From Chrysochromulina tobinii (taxonomy: Eukaryota; Haptophyta; Prymnesiales; Chrysochromulinaceae), in the NCBI GenBank assembly GCA_001275005.1, contig JWZX01003147.1, forward strand, positions 1 through 19,872: a stretch of 19,872 bases of DNA, given 5' to 3'. A program made the position numbers and the translations under genes. A model generated the notes under the pieces. It was not told the origin of the DNA, did not search any database, and saw only the letters and a program-made list of their open reading frames with translations. Of this stretch, positions 1 through 9,169 are shown in pieces (within the stretch, counting starts at the first letter, position 1; each line of letters starts with the position of its first letter).

Positions 1-589
1 TCCCCCCTGGCCGGGCTCCTGATGGCTCCGCTGTCTGTCTCTTCACGCGGTGGTTCACGGCCGCTTAACCGTTGGGGTCAAGCGGCAAGAAACAGGCGCG
101 TGGGTCTCACCCTGGGCAGGCAAGAAGCGAGAGGGGACCAGGGGGCCTGAATTTCTGATCTGTGAACCGCTGGACGCGGCCTTTCCACCCAAGAAACCGT
201 TCACTCGACCTCACACACCGAGAGCGGCTCATGCCCTAACACATACTCTGCACTTGATGCGCGCTACTGTCATGGGGCGAGCGTGGGGTAGGCGTCGCTC
301 GGCGTCGGGGTCAAGCGTGTCGCACACTCGCTCGCACTTGGGTCGCCGCCGTGCGCCGTTGAGCGCTGCATACGAGCCATACAGCTTGACCACCTTGGTG
401 AGCAGCGCGGGCCTGAGCTCGTCGGCCGCTGCCAGAGAGCCACCATGCCGTCCGGGCCGCTCACAGACTCGGAGCGAGCGCCAAAATACGACGTAGTGTC
501 TGGAGCTTGCGGTAGGAGATCGTGGTGGGCGGAAAGCTCCAGCGTTGCATGAAACGCGGCATTGGCGCGCGGGCGTCCGCAGCGGCGGC
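1..589. other. No convincing gene
   Basis: A long open frame exists on the minus strand (about 229-645), but its translation is arginine-rich and matches no family I recognise. Overlapping frames on both strands are equally open, as expected in GC-rich DNA. The part above about 590 belongs to the PPR-like remnant described separately. I see no RNA gene or defined repeat in the rest. Confidence 0.4.
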
Positions 590-981
590 CGGTTGCGCGC
601 GTACGCACTCACCGCCGAGTTTAACTCGATCGCGTCGGCGCGCACGTTGGCTCAGCTTATAGCCTGCACCTGCCACATTGCGTGTGTCGCTTGGCGCTGC
701 ACGCGCATGTCGCGCGGCAGCTAGCGTTCGGGGTTCCACAGCGTTAGCCGGTTGCGCGCGTACGCACTCAGCGCCGAGTCGAACACGATCGCGTCGGCGC
801 GCACGTTGGCTGACCGCATCGCCTGCACCAGCTGCAGTGTGCGTGTCGTTTGGCACCCATCACAGCACAGACTGCGGAACAGGTCCGACGTCCGAGTGTC
901 GTTGACGTCTAGGACGGCGATTGGTACGTCGGATTTAGCATCATTCGAATCGTCGCCCTTTGATCTATCGGACTCCTCCAC
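590..981 (-). pseudogene. Decayed PPR-like repeat fragments (two copies)
   Basis: Two related ~107 bp stretches, 590-698 and 748-853, read on the minus strand as helix pairs of the pentatricopeptide repeat type: LQLVQAMRSANVRADAIVFD followed by SALSAYARN in the better copy, and ANVRADAIELNSAVSAYARN in the other. The spacing and the pattern LxxMxxxxVxxDxxxxxxxxSAYA fit a PPR motif. The better copy is open from 981 to a stop at 721. The other copy has TGA where the first has TCA, so the chain is broken. PPR proteins bind organellar RNA, but no intact array remains here, so I read this as a pseudogene or an exon relic. A third partial copy, ending at LRLMQAMRS, lies near 1229-1262. Confidence 0.4.
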
Positions 982-1913
982 GCCACGAGCATGCTCGATG
1001 AAGATGAAGAGTATGAAGACGCAGTGCTGTACGAGCGCCGCAGCACGCGTGTTTTGCGCAGCGCGCGCCCCGAGCTCGTCGTGCCCACACCCTGGACGAG
1101 ATGGCTTTGGACTGAAGTCCCAAACTCGAGTGTATGGCCTCGAGCATGCGCTGCGACGGGGTTGCGCGTCTCGATGATGGCAGAGCCGCGTCCCGGGTTT
1201 TCCGGCCGCTGTCTTGGGTGGTTTGAGCGCATCGCCTGCATCAGCCGCAACGTACGTGGTTTGGCACCCCTCACAGCACGCGGCGACTGCGGAGTAGGTC
1301 CCGAGTGTCGTTGACGTCTAGGACGGCGATTGGTACGTCGGATGTAGCATCATTCGAATCGTCGCCCTTTGATCTATCGGACTCCTCCACGCCACGTGCA
1401 TGCTCGCTGAAGATGAAGAGTATGAAGACGCAGTGCTGTACGAGCGCCGCAGCACGCCTGTTCTGCGCAGCGCGCGCGCGCGCGCGCCCCGAGCTCGTCG
1501 TGCCCACACCCTGGATGAGTCGGCTTTGGCCTGGAGCCCCAAATTCGAGGTTATGGCCTCGAGCATGCGCTGCGACGGGGTTGCGCGCCTCGATGAGGCA
1601 GAGCCGCGTCCCGGGTTTTCCGGCCGCTGTCTTGGGTGGTCTGCGTTCCCTTTGATCTATCGGACTCCTCCACGCCACGAGCATGCTCGCTGAAGATGAA
1701 GAGTATGAAGACGCAGTGCTGTACGAGCGCCGCAGCACGTCTGTTCTGCGCAGCGCGCGCCCCGAGCTCGTCGTGCCCACACCCTGGACGAGTCGGCTCT
1801 GGCCTGGAGCCCCAAATTTGAGGTTATGGCCTCGAGCATGCGCTGCGACGGGGTTGCGCGCCTCGATGAGGCAGAGCCGCGTCCCCCGTTTTCCGGCCGC
1901 TGTCTTGGGTGGT
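901..1913. repeat. Three tandem copies of a ~270 bp unit
   Basis: The core begins at ccctttgatctatcggactc and ends at gctgtcttgggtggt. It occurs at 956-1222 (267 bp), 1366-1640 (275 bp) and 1648-1913 (266 bp). The first two copies also share 55 bp of upstream flank (901 and 1310, starting gttgacgtctaggacgg), so the larger period is 409 bp. Copy 2 carries a CG-dinucleotide expansion near 1470-1490. Open frames on both strands are interrupted by indels that differ between copies, and no frame is clearly conserved, so I do not call a gene. The flank carries part of the PPR-like motif, so the array probably arose by unequal exchange inside or beside a PPR gene. Confidence 0.75.
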
Positions 1914-2221
1914 TACTCACCGAAACAGAAAAAGTCAGCTCACGGGAGAAAGCGCTTACCGTTAATCGCGCCGCTTACCATACTGGCTGTGAGGTTCGTG
2001 TATGTGAATTTGAAACAGGACCACACAGTACAGCGGCGCTCATGCAGGCGCGTCCCCGGGGCGGCGCGCTTACATGACTACTGGCAACAGGCCAGCAAGC
2101 GGGGCGTCCCTCGGTGTCTTTTCTCCGAGAGTCCGATCTCGTGGCGCGAACTCGATCCCACGAGCGTCGTGGCGTGTTTTTCGGCCTTTACGTGCGTGCG
2201 TCGAGCGTGCGTCGGCTCCCG
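1914..2221. other. 5' flank of the GARS gene
   Basis: The frame of the GARS gene is open upstream to about 2114 but contains no ATG before 2222. I see no defined TATA box, no tandem repeat and no splice pair that would add a coding exon. Confidence 0.35.
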
Positions 2222-3649
2222 ATGGCGGACGGCGCAGCATATCTGGAAGCCCATAAGGTGCCTGACGCGATCACGGCTGCGGTCACCAAGGTGCTCAAGA
2301 CGCGGCCTGCAGACCCGATTACCGCGATCGGTGAGCTGCTCATCAAGAGGCAAAAATCAATGGTGACCGTGATGGTGGTGGGTTCTGGCGGCCGTGAGAT
2401 GGCTCAATCCCTGAAGCTTGCCCAATCCGACGTAGTCGACAAGGTGCTGGTCGCTCCGGGGAACGGTGGCACTTCGAGCTGCCACCCCAAGATCTCCAAC
2501 CTTGCGGACGTGAAGGACAGCGACATCCCCGGACTCGTGGCAGCCGCAAAGCAGCACGGGGTCGCGCTCGTCGCCATCGGTCCGGAGGGGCCGCTGGTCG
2601 CCGGCATCGCCGACGCCCTTGCCGCCGAGAACATCCCATGCTTTGGGCCGACGAAGATGGCCGCCGAGCTCGAGAACTCCAAGGCATGGATGAAGGAATT
2701 CTTCACGCGCCATGGCCTGCCGACAGCGCGCCACGTGACGTTCACCGAGTTCGCGGCCGCAAAGGCGCACGTCGAGTCCATCGACTATCCCGTGGTTGTC
2801 AAGTGCAGCGGCCTCGCCGGCGGCAAGGGCGTGCTCATGCCCACGACCAAGGAGGAGACGATCGACGCACTGAAGCAGGTGATGGTCGATAAGGTCTTCG
2901 GGTCGGCAGGCGACCAGTGCGTCGTCGAGGAGTGTTTGTACGGCCCCGAGTGCTCCGTGCTTGCCTTCTGCGACGGCACGACGGCCGTGTGCATGCCCGG
3001 AGCGCAGGACCACAAGCGTGCGCTCGACGGTGACCAGGGCCTCAACACGGGGGGCATGGGCGCGTATGCTCGCTGCCCATGCCTCACAAAGGAGCTTGAG
3101 GAGGAGGCGGCGGCGATCATCCAGCGTACTGTGACGGCCCTCGCATCCGAAGGGCGCAAGTACGTGGGCGTGCTCTTTGCGGGCCTGATGCTCACGAAGG
3201 ATGGACCGAAGCTCCTCGAGTACAACTGCCGGATGGGCGATCCGGAGACGCAGGTCGTGCTCCCTCTGCTCGATTCAGATTTGTATCTCATCATGAAGGC
3301 GTGCACCGAGGGCGATCTCGCGTCGACCGAGATCAAGTGGTCGAGCCAGTCGGCGGCGACGGTCGTGATGGCCGCCGCGGGCTACCCCGGCACCTATGCC
3401 AAGGGCGCACCGATTTTGGGCTTAGAGGTAGCGGGCGCAATGGAAGGCGTGACAGTGTACCACGCGGGCACGAAGGTGGCAGGTGGCGACATCGTGTGCA
3501 ACGGCGGGCGCGTACTCGCTGTCACGGGAGTGGGCGCCAACCTCAAGGACGCGGTGGGCAAGGCCTACGCGGCGGTGCACGCCATCAAATTTGACTGTAA
3601 GGAAGGCGCGATGTTCCGCACCGACATTGCGGCCAAGGCGTTCGCTTGA
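2222..3649 (+). CDS. purD: Phosphoribosylamine-glycine ligase (GARS) with N-terminal RIIa/DPY-30-like domain
   Basis: The enzyme joins 5-phosphoribosylamine to glycine using ATP, step 2 of de novo purine synthesis. From the ATG at 2222 the protein has 475 residues. Residues 47 to the end form a complete monofunctional GARS of about 430 residues: nucleotide-fold start GSGGRE (54-59), the ATP-grasp signature DHKRALDGDQGLNTGGMG (263-280), and the metal- and phosphate-binding LEYNCRMGDPETQ (332-344). No AIRS or GAR-transformylase part follows, unlike the animal trifunctional protein. Residues 5-42 (YLEAHKVPDAITAAV, then TRPADPI and a GELLIKR end) resemble the RIIa/DPY-30 dimerisation-docking fold, joined in frame without an intron. 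The frame reaches 2114, but only through GTG, so ATG 2222 is the likely start. I see no plastid or mitochondrial presequence. Enzyme identity is near certain; the docking domain is a motif-level call. Confidence 0.95.
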   Translation: MADGAAYLEAHKVPDAITAAVTKVLKTRPADPITAIGELLIKRQKSMVTVMVVGSGGREMAQSLKLAQSDVVDKVLVAPGNGGTSSCHPKISNLADVKDSDIPGLVAAAKQHGVALVAIGPEGPLVAGIADALAAENIPCFGPTKMAAELENSKAWMKEFFTRHGLPTARHVTFTEFAAAKAHVESIDYPVVVKCSGLAGGKGVLMPTTKEETIDALKQVMVDKVFGSAGDQCVVEECLYGPECSVLAFCDGTTAVCMPGAQDHKRALDGDQGLNTGGMGAYARCPCLTKELEEEAAAIIQRTVTALASEGRKYVGVLFAGLMLTKDGPKLLEYNCRMGDPETQVVLPLLDSDLYLIMKACTEGDLASTEIKWSSQSAATVVMAAAGYPGTYAKGAPILGLEVAGAMEGVTVYHAGTKVAGGDIVCNGGRVLAVTGVGANLKDAVGKAYAAVHAIKFDCKEGAMFRTDIAAKAFA

Positions 3650-4492
3650 GCAAGGCTACGACGAGACATGCGCCGGTGTCACTGCGGTCACACGTCGTCA
3701 AGTCCTGAGTTTTGCTCGGGGACAGTGAACAAAATATTATCTGTCACACCGTGTGACCCAGTCGACAAGTCGACAGGCGGGATTCTTCTAAGATTCTTCA
3801 TTCCGTACTTTCTAGGCGGCTGGAGTGGGGCTCGCGTTAGCTCGCGGTGTGCCGGCCGCCCCGCGCCGGCCGCACGCGCACTCACCTCGGACCCACTTCC
3901 CCGACACCGCAACACCCGCGCAACGTCCAGTATTTCTACGTTGGGGGGAACGGGAAAGGCACCTGCGGACCTGGGGGTTGCCTGGGGGGGCCTGGAACAA
4001 GGTTGTACAATACCAGGAACCAGCGTCCGCGTTGTGCCTTCACGTTGCGGCGCCGTTGCGGTCGTTCATGTGAACATGTGTTCGAGGGCTGGGTCTCAAC
4101 GTCTTATCTTGACAGACCAGCCGAGGCTGGCTGCCGCGGTGAGCCAGCCGTGAACGGCTAACCCCCCAGCCCGGCAGAAGCCGAGGAACACAACAAAACT
4201 GTCACAGAGACGCGGGTGAGACCCTCTAAACGCAAGCCCAATGCCTAACCCATGGGCGCCCAGGCGGATCGATGGGGACGGTGGTGGGTCCTCAAAGCGC
4301 TTGAGCGTGGCTCGACCGCGACGGCGACGAGCGCGACCGAATGCATAGTGCGCGATGCTCCATCGCGGTGATGCGGGAATCCTAAGGGTCCTGCTGGATG
4401 ATTCCTTCATCACCGCGCCTTGTCGCGTTTGCACAAAGTGAATGTGATCTCACAACACCAAGTGTGTGTAGGGGTTCCAAACTTCCACAGCC
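3650..4492. other. Intergenic region between GARS and TRMU
   Basis: No convincing gene is visible; open frames here are short shadows of GC-rich sequence. One perfect 8-bp stem with a 9-nt loop (GGCTGGCT / AGCCAGCC) lies at 4125-4149. A short direct repeat GTCGACAAGTCGACA lies near 3762-3776. I looked for tRNA T-loop and acceptor pairings and found none. Confidence 0.4.
4125..4149. other. Perfect inverted repeat (8-bp stem, 9-nt loop)
   Basis: GGCTGGCT at 4125-4132 pairs fully with AGCCAGCC at 4142-4149. It is isolated in intergenic DNA, without a T-run or a neighbouring gene end that would give it a role. Confidence 0.4.
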
Positions 4493-4552
4493 GACTTGAC
4501 TTGACTTGACCTGACTTCACTTGACTTGACTTGACTTGACTTGACTTGACCT
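4493..4552. repeat. Pentanucleotide microsatellite (GACTT)12
   Basis: Twelve tandem units of GACTT with three single-base variants occupy exactly 60 bp and end 60 bp before the TRMU start codon. The array lies in the 5' flank or 5' UTR, so its length could affect expression, but nothing in the sequence proves that. Confidence 0.9.
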
Positions 4553-4612
4553 GGCCGCCTCCCGAGCGCGCGCGAGAGAGGCACAGCGCTCGCCTCACTC
4601 TCTCTCGTGCTC

Positions 4613-5926
4613 ATGTTGACGAGGAGGCTGCACGCCGTCCTCGCCTCACGGGCAGCCGGCCGACGTCAACACCTCGCGACGGTCGCCGTCGGCATCTCAG
4701 GCGGCGTCGATTCGTCCGTGACAGCGCTGCTCCTCAAGGAGCAGGGGCACGACGTGATCGGAGTGCACATGAGCAATTGGGAAGTGGCCGAGGAGGAGGG
4801 TCAGGAGGCTTGCAGCGAGCGTGACGCACGCGATGCGCGCAAGGTGTGCGAACAGCTAGGCATCGGCTTCCACCGCATCTCCTTCGTGCGTGAGTACTGG
4901 AACGATGTCTTCGAGCCGCTGCTGCAAGGCTACCAGGCCGGCGGCACGCCCAATCCAGACGTCATGTGCAACCGCTTCATCAAGTTTGATCGGTTCTTCG
5001 CGCACGCGCGTGCACTTGGAGCAGATCGCGTGGCGACAGGCCACTACGCACGTCTCGCCCATGGCAGCGTTGCTAGTGACCCTAGCAGCGCCAGCAGCAC
5101 CGGCAATAGCGCAGGTCAGGAACGGTCGCCAGTGCCGACGCGTCTGCTCATGGGCGTCGACGCGGCCAAGGACCAGAGCTACTTTCTGTCCAAGGTGCGC
5201 CAGGAGGCTCTGCAGTTCTGCGACTTCCCAATCGGCCACCTACACAAGTCCGAGGTGCGCGCGCGCGCGGCCGCGGCTGGGCTGCTCACAGCGACCAAGC
5301 CGGACTCGATGGGCATCTGCTTCATAGGCAAGCGCAACTTTGCCGACTTCTTGGAAGGCTACCTGCCGCAGTTTCCCGGTCGGTTCGTGTGTGCCGACAG
5401 TGGTCGCGACGTGGGCGAGCACCGTGGCTACGCCGTGTACACGCCCGGTCAGCGTGCACGGGTCAGTGGGCTACAAACCCGCTGGTACGTGGTCGAGAAG
5501 GACGCAGCCACCAATGTTGTCAAGATCTGCGAAGGCTCCGACCACCCCGCGCTCTTCGCGCGCTCCCTATGGACGCATCCGGCCTCGGCCTCGTGGATCA
5601 GCGGAGCACCGCCGCCTGAGCTTGTCCCAGGCCGGCCGTTTCGCTGCCACGCGCGCGTGCGGCACCCTGGGGAGCTTCATCCGTGCACTGTCGAGATCGA
5701 GACCTCGCCACCCCTCCGGGCCGGAGCTATGCGCCTCAGCTTTGACGAACCCGTGCGCGGCCTCGCCGAGATGCAGGCGATCGCGCTCTACGACGGCGAC
5801 ATCTGCCTCGGCGGCGCGACCATCTGGGAGCGCGGGCCGACGCTCTGGGACGAAGCACGCGCGCTCCATCGCGTGGGCTACAACGGCGGCAGTGAGCATG
5901 GCGCGATGGCGTTTGTGAGCGGGTAA
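4613..5926 (+). CDS. mnmA: tRNA-specific 2-thiouridylase, probably mitochondrial (TRMU/MnmA)
   Basis: The enzyme adenylates and then thiolates U34 in the anticodon of Lys, Glu and Gln tRNAs, using sulfur relayed from a cysteine desulfurase. The ATG at 4613 gives 437 residues, against about 360-420 in the family. Visible motifs are the PP-loop SGGVDSS (29-35), the first catalytic cysteine in NPDVMCN (Cys119), the KDQSYFL motif, and the second catalytic cysteine in DSMGICFIGKR (Cys236), followed by the central and C-terminal barrel regions (RARVSGLQTRWYVVEKDA). Both cysteines are present, so the enzyme should be active. The first 23 residues are rich in Arg and lack acidic residues, as in a mitochondrial targeting peptide. 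An insert rich in Ser, Ala and Gly (about 153-173) extends a loop. The gene is intronless. An upstream GTG at 4607 is in frame but is not a likely eukaryotic start. Confidence 0.95.
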   Translation: MLTRRLHAVLASRAAGRRQHLATVAVGISGGVDSSVTALLLKEQGHDVIGVHMSNWEVAEEEGQEACSERDARDARKVCEQLGIGFHRISFVREYWNDVFEPLLQGYQAGGTPNPDVMCNRFIKFDRFFAHARALGADRVATGHYARLAHGSVASDPSSASSTGNSAGQERSPVPTRLLMGVDAAKDQSYFLSKVRQEALQFCDFPIGHLHKSEVRARAAAAGLLTATKPDSMGICFIGKRNFADFLEGYLPQFPGRFVCADSGRDVGEHRGYAVYTPGQRARVSGLQTRWYVVEKDAATNVVKICEGSDHPALFARSLWTHPASASWISGAPPPELVPGRPFRCHARVRHPGELHPCTVEIETSPPLRAGAMRLSFDEPVRGLAEMQAIALYDGDICLGGATIWERGPTLWDEARALHRVGYNGGSEHGAMAFVSG

Positions 5927-6201
5927 AAAAGAAAGCCGGGGGCGGCCTCCTCCGGGTCCAACTTACCAAGCACAAATAAGGGATTCGGGTATATCAGTTC
6001 GTATGTTACATTATAATTGTACATCGTATCATTATATTATATATACATATATACATGTAGCTCAGAACACGAAAACACGCTCCAATCACGACGCGGTGGT
6101 CGAGACTGCACGTGACACGACCCCCGGGCGGACGGACACGACGCCTTCTTCTTGCCTTGTTCTTATGCGCAAGGTGGTGTGGTGAGAGCGTCAGCGCGGG
6201 G

Positions 6202-6216
6202 GGACCGCGACGAAAC
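6202..6216 (+). promoter_or_regulatory. Shared 15-nt motif GGACCGCGACGAAAC (copy 1)
   Basis: The same 15 bases occur upstream of the genes starting at 10234 and 17768, there on the minus strand. This copy points toward the plus-strand gene at 6619 but lies about 400 nt from its ATG, so a long or spliced 5' UTR would be needed. The match with the 17821-17840 copy extends to 20 bp. Confidence 0.4.
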
Positions 6217-6440
6217 TGACTGACTGACTGAAGGAGAGCGCAAGACGCAAAGTCATTCGATTTCGGGGCTCATCGGACATCGGACATCGCCTTGCTTTCA
6301 TCGCACATCGGCAACCCGTTTTCGCCCTGTTCGGTACGGTCGTCGGTCCATTGACGTTTGACGAGTGGGAAAAGACCGGAAAAGACGAACTTTTTGCTTG
6401 AATGACGTGCCCACAGCACACAATCGTGTATCCTGATCGG

Positions 6441-6463
6441 GCAGTAACAGTGCCGTAGCACCG
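6441..6463 (+). promoter_or_regulatory. Dispersed 23-bp repeat GCAGTAACAGTGCCG... (copy 1)
   Basis: This matches the reverse complement of 17873-17895 at 22 of 23 positions, with a weaker variant near 17951-17964. It lies about 155 nt before the ATG at 6619. It could be a regulatory site or a relic of a dispersed repeat. Confidence 0.4.
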
Positions 6464-6618
6464 TTTGTCGAATCTTTCGTTTTAATGTTCACACGATCTC
6501 ACGCATCTCGAACGGTCGGTTCGGGTTCTCGTGAAAGGAGGAAGTTCCTTCCGGAGACGGCACAGGGGAAGAGAGGCGGCACGCTTCACCGCGCTTGCTG
6601 AGGTGCTCACGACCCGTC

Positions 6619-9169
6619 ATGTGCAGACGTTGCATTCTACGGTGGTTTCTCCTCTTGAACGAGCATGTCGCCGCACAGCCCAAGTGGTTGGCAGAGCATG
6701 CTCAGAAACTGACAACACATACGAAAGCATCCGCTGCCCACCACTCCATCGCAGCTACTGCACCCCGATCTTCGAGTGGCATGTGCTCAGTCATCCTCGA
6801 GGAGCAGTTGAGCCGATCGCCATGCATCTACAATGAAACGTATGGCTGCCACGACGGCGTCGTATGGACTCGCTCGTGCCGTGGCCGCTTCTCCTGCGAG
6901 GGATATGGCGTCTCTTTTCGGTGCGGCTTTCCACCGTCATGGACACGTCTCAATTGCAGTTGCGACGGTCAATACCAGGAATGTGGCGATCAAAGCAGGC
7001 CGGGGGAGTGGGGTCTGGGAGGGATCAGGGCTTGTGACGGCCAAGGACTCTTATCTGCGAGATCTTGTATTGTTCATGATGCGCATCTTCCGCGTCTTAC
7101 AGGTTCACGTCCTCCGCCAGATCAGCCTGCGAGTGCGGAGCAAGCTGCAGATCAGCCTGCAGCTCACACTCCGAGCTCAACATGCAGCTCAGGAGTGGCG
7201 CGTATTGCCATCGGCTTCTACGGCTCCGTGCGCTCGCTCAATCTTGTGATTCACACGATCCAAACCAATTTGCTAGCGCCCCTGCGCCGTACAGGAGGCG
7301 TAGATGTATTTGCGTATGGTCTCTCCGGCGCAGACATTGGTGGCGACACCGGGCCAATCACCTTGGATCCATATCCTGTGCGATCGCCACCACCGCCCCC
7401 TCAGGGAAGGACCCGTCGTGCAGACCGTCCTTCCCCGAGACAACCGTACACTTCACTGGACGGTCGTGCCGGCGCCAACCCCGCAAAGTGCTGCACAAGC
7501 CCCGTCCCGGAGCCGTCCATGATGGGCCGGTGTGCGATGCGAGCGAGCGCAAGCTTCTGCTCAACGGGATCTCTTTGCCCTGTCGCATGCGGCCGCTGCA
7601 TCATTTGTCCGTCGCATCCTATGTTCTCCGCCTACGTCTCACTGCGCGAGTCACTGGCGCGAGACATTTTGAACGCACCCGACCCAGGATGTGTGGACGA
7701 CCACTCGAGCTGCGAGGTGTGGGCAGAAACAGGCGAGTGCGACCGAGCCGTACGGTTCATGAACAAGAGCTGCAAGGCCTCGTGCCATGTGTGCAACGGC
7801 GGCAAGCCGCCACCCAAAAAGCTTCTCACACCCTGCCAGTGGCTTCGGCATCCCGACGGTGAGTGTGGCCATGCTGCTCTTCAAAAGTACCTCGCTGCTT
7901 GCCGTGTTCAGCTCGAAGATCAAGCCAACGTCGATCTCCGCTATCGCTTCGAGCATCGAGCTCAGTGTAACGCACAAGGCCGCACCGTGGTAGGCCATCA
8001 CATCTTGACCCACCAGTTTCGCGCCCATCTGAAGCCCACATCTGCTTCTCAGCGAAGCCAGGATCGACAGATCCCGCGTTCGCATCGCGCTCGCAGAGAA
8101 ATACTGGTTATACCATTCGGCAGCTCATGAACATCTATCGCGAGCGCTACACCATTCGTGAGGTGATATGAAGCTCTTCTCTCGCACACTCGCCCAGCCG
8201 CCAATGACGCCTGCAATGTGCCTGCAGGTTGGTCGCATCATACAGGCATACCAGCGCGAGGTGAATCGAGAGTATGAGTTCGTCTGCTTTACTCGTCTGG
8301 ACGTAGCAGTGATGACTCCATTCTCGTGGCACAGGATCTTGGAGACGATGCGGGGTACGGCGCAGATTGCAGTGCCGAACAGCCAATTTTGGCTCGGCAT
8401 CAACGATCGCTTCGCCCTCGGTGCCGGCCCTCTGATGCTTCATACTTTCGCTTCTCAATTCGACGCTCAACATGTTAACGACGAACCCTTTATCTTCGCT
8501 GACCTCGAGACAACCTCAGAGTTTGCGCTCTGTTCGCACCTGAGCCGAGCTCGCTTGAACATGACGAGGATCAGCATCGTCCCCCTACCCCTCTGCTTGC
8601 TGCGCGTTCGACCCAATCGGGAAGCTCTCATGTGCGACGTGGATCCACACCCGGCACTCTGCCCCTCGACTCGTCGTGGCGGCTACGGGCACGGCGATAC
8701 TGGCCATGGACCAGCAGTGCTTTCTCAGCTTCCTTGCCTGAATCCGCCGATGGGTAACGAGTCGGACGTCATCTGGCACCCAGGCTCTCGTCAGCTAGGG
8801 TGCAATTACTATGAGATGCGAAAATTCGTTGAGCGAGAGAGCTGGATGCCAATCTATCAGAAGGTGAACTTGTCATGGTCGGTGAACGAGACTTGTGGCC
8901 CCTTCCCCAGCAAACTAAATGCCTGGGATTCATGTTCCCCAGGGACATGCTTTGGAATGGTGTTGAGATCCGGGCTCCAGATCTTGGATTGGACCCCGAA
9001 GGAGAAAGGGTTCAAGTCGCTAAGCAAGCACTTTAGGACGGCATGCTGGAAATACCGTGACTTGGGTCTGCTCGTGAATGGGTCATATGCGTTTTATCGC
9101 AATAGACGGCCCACAGCAGGACGCTCGCGAGCACCTCATGAAGGAGAAGTGCGAACAGCATCGGATTGA
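6619..9169 (+). CDS. Putative secretory glycosyltransferase-like protein with ShKT module
   Basis: This is a spliced gene. ATG 6619 (the open frame begins at a TTG, 6595) starts a chain with a short hydrophobic N-terminus (CILRWFLLL), consistent with a signal anchor, then a Cys-rich region (about residues 55-125). From residue 195, RIAIGFYGSVRSLNLVI and VDVFAYG resemble the first strand and helix of an algal putative glycosyltransferase family. An ShKT module with six cysteines lies at 7690-7794 (CVDDHSSC, then WAETGEC, KSCKASCHVC). Frame 0 then carries NTGYTIRQLMNIYRERYTIRE, which joins across a 65-nt intron (8163-8227) to VGRIIQAYQREV, with FTRLDVAVMTPF and FWLGINDRFALG, typical of the same family. 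A frame change between about 7965 and 8097 implies one more intron that I cannot place. Several NxS/T sites fit the secretory route. The substrate is unknown. Confidence 0.65.
7690..7794 (+). other. ShKT domain within the glycosyltransferase-like gene
   Basis: Six cysteines are spaced C-x6-C-xxWAxxGE-C-x10-C-x3-C-x2-C, with the WA and GEC signature of the ShKT fold. In algae this fold is common beside prolyl 4-hydroxylases and other secreted enzymes, where it acts as a disulfide-rich interaction module. Nothing suggests a toxin. It seems to sit between the N-terminal strand and the core of the glycosyltransferase-like domain. Confidence 0.8.
8163..8227 (+). other. Intron, 65 nt, phase 0
   Basis: The donor is GAG|GTGATA and the acceptor CCTGCAG|GTTGGT. 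It joins frame 0 (...YTIRE) to frame 2 (VGRII...) at a codon boundary and removes the TGA at 8169. The joined protein reads continuously through a family-like region. Confidence 0.75.

Larger units (their letters stand above)
5927..6618. other. Intergenic region with AT-rich patch and shared motifs
   Basis: Just after TRMU an AT-rich patch (about 5986-6060, alternating TATATA/CATA) contrasts with the GC-rich surroundings; AAATAA at 5975 could be part of a poly(A) signal. A second patch of the same TATATACATA type lies at 10481-10552. The region also holds the motifs at 6202-6216 and 6441-6463 and a (TGAC)n tract at 6217-6230. I see no gene. Confidence 0.5.

Noticed and set aside
901-1913. Acidic plus-strand protein repeated in the tandem units (EDEEYEDAVLYERRST...)
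   Set aside because: The frame is broken by a CG expansion in copy 2, and the other frames are equally open, so there is no sign of protein-level constraint.
2114-2221. GARS start upstream at 2114
   Set aside because: The codon there is GTG and the added residues look like no domain or targeting peptide. The first in-frame ATG is 2222, directly before the RIIa-like segment.
3650-4492. tRNA or other RNA gene in the GARS-TRMU interval
   Set aside because: I found no GTTCRANNC T-loop with matching acceptor and anticodon arms; the one strong stem at 4125-4149 stands alone.
2222-5926. Bacterial contig or recent bacterial transfer, given the intronless GARS and TRMU genes
   Set aside because: Both carry eukaryote-style N-terminal additions (docking domain, mitochondrial-type presequence), and the adjoining genes have spliceosomal introns.
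7651-8085. Long minus-strand open frame opposite the ShKT region
   Set aside because: It is antisense to the well-supported six-cysteine module. GC-rich genes often leave the opposite strand open.
8169-8171. TGA read as an amino acid (recoding) in the glycosyltransferase-like gene
   Set aside because: The codon lies inside a consensus 65-nt intron whose removal restores the frame.
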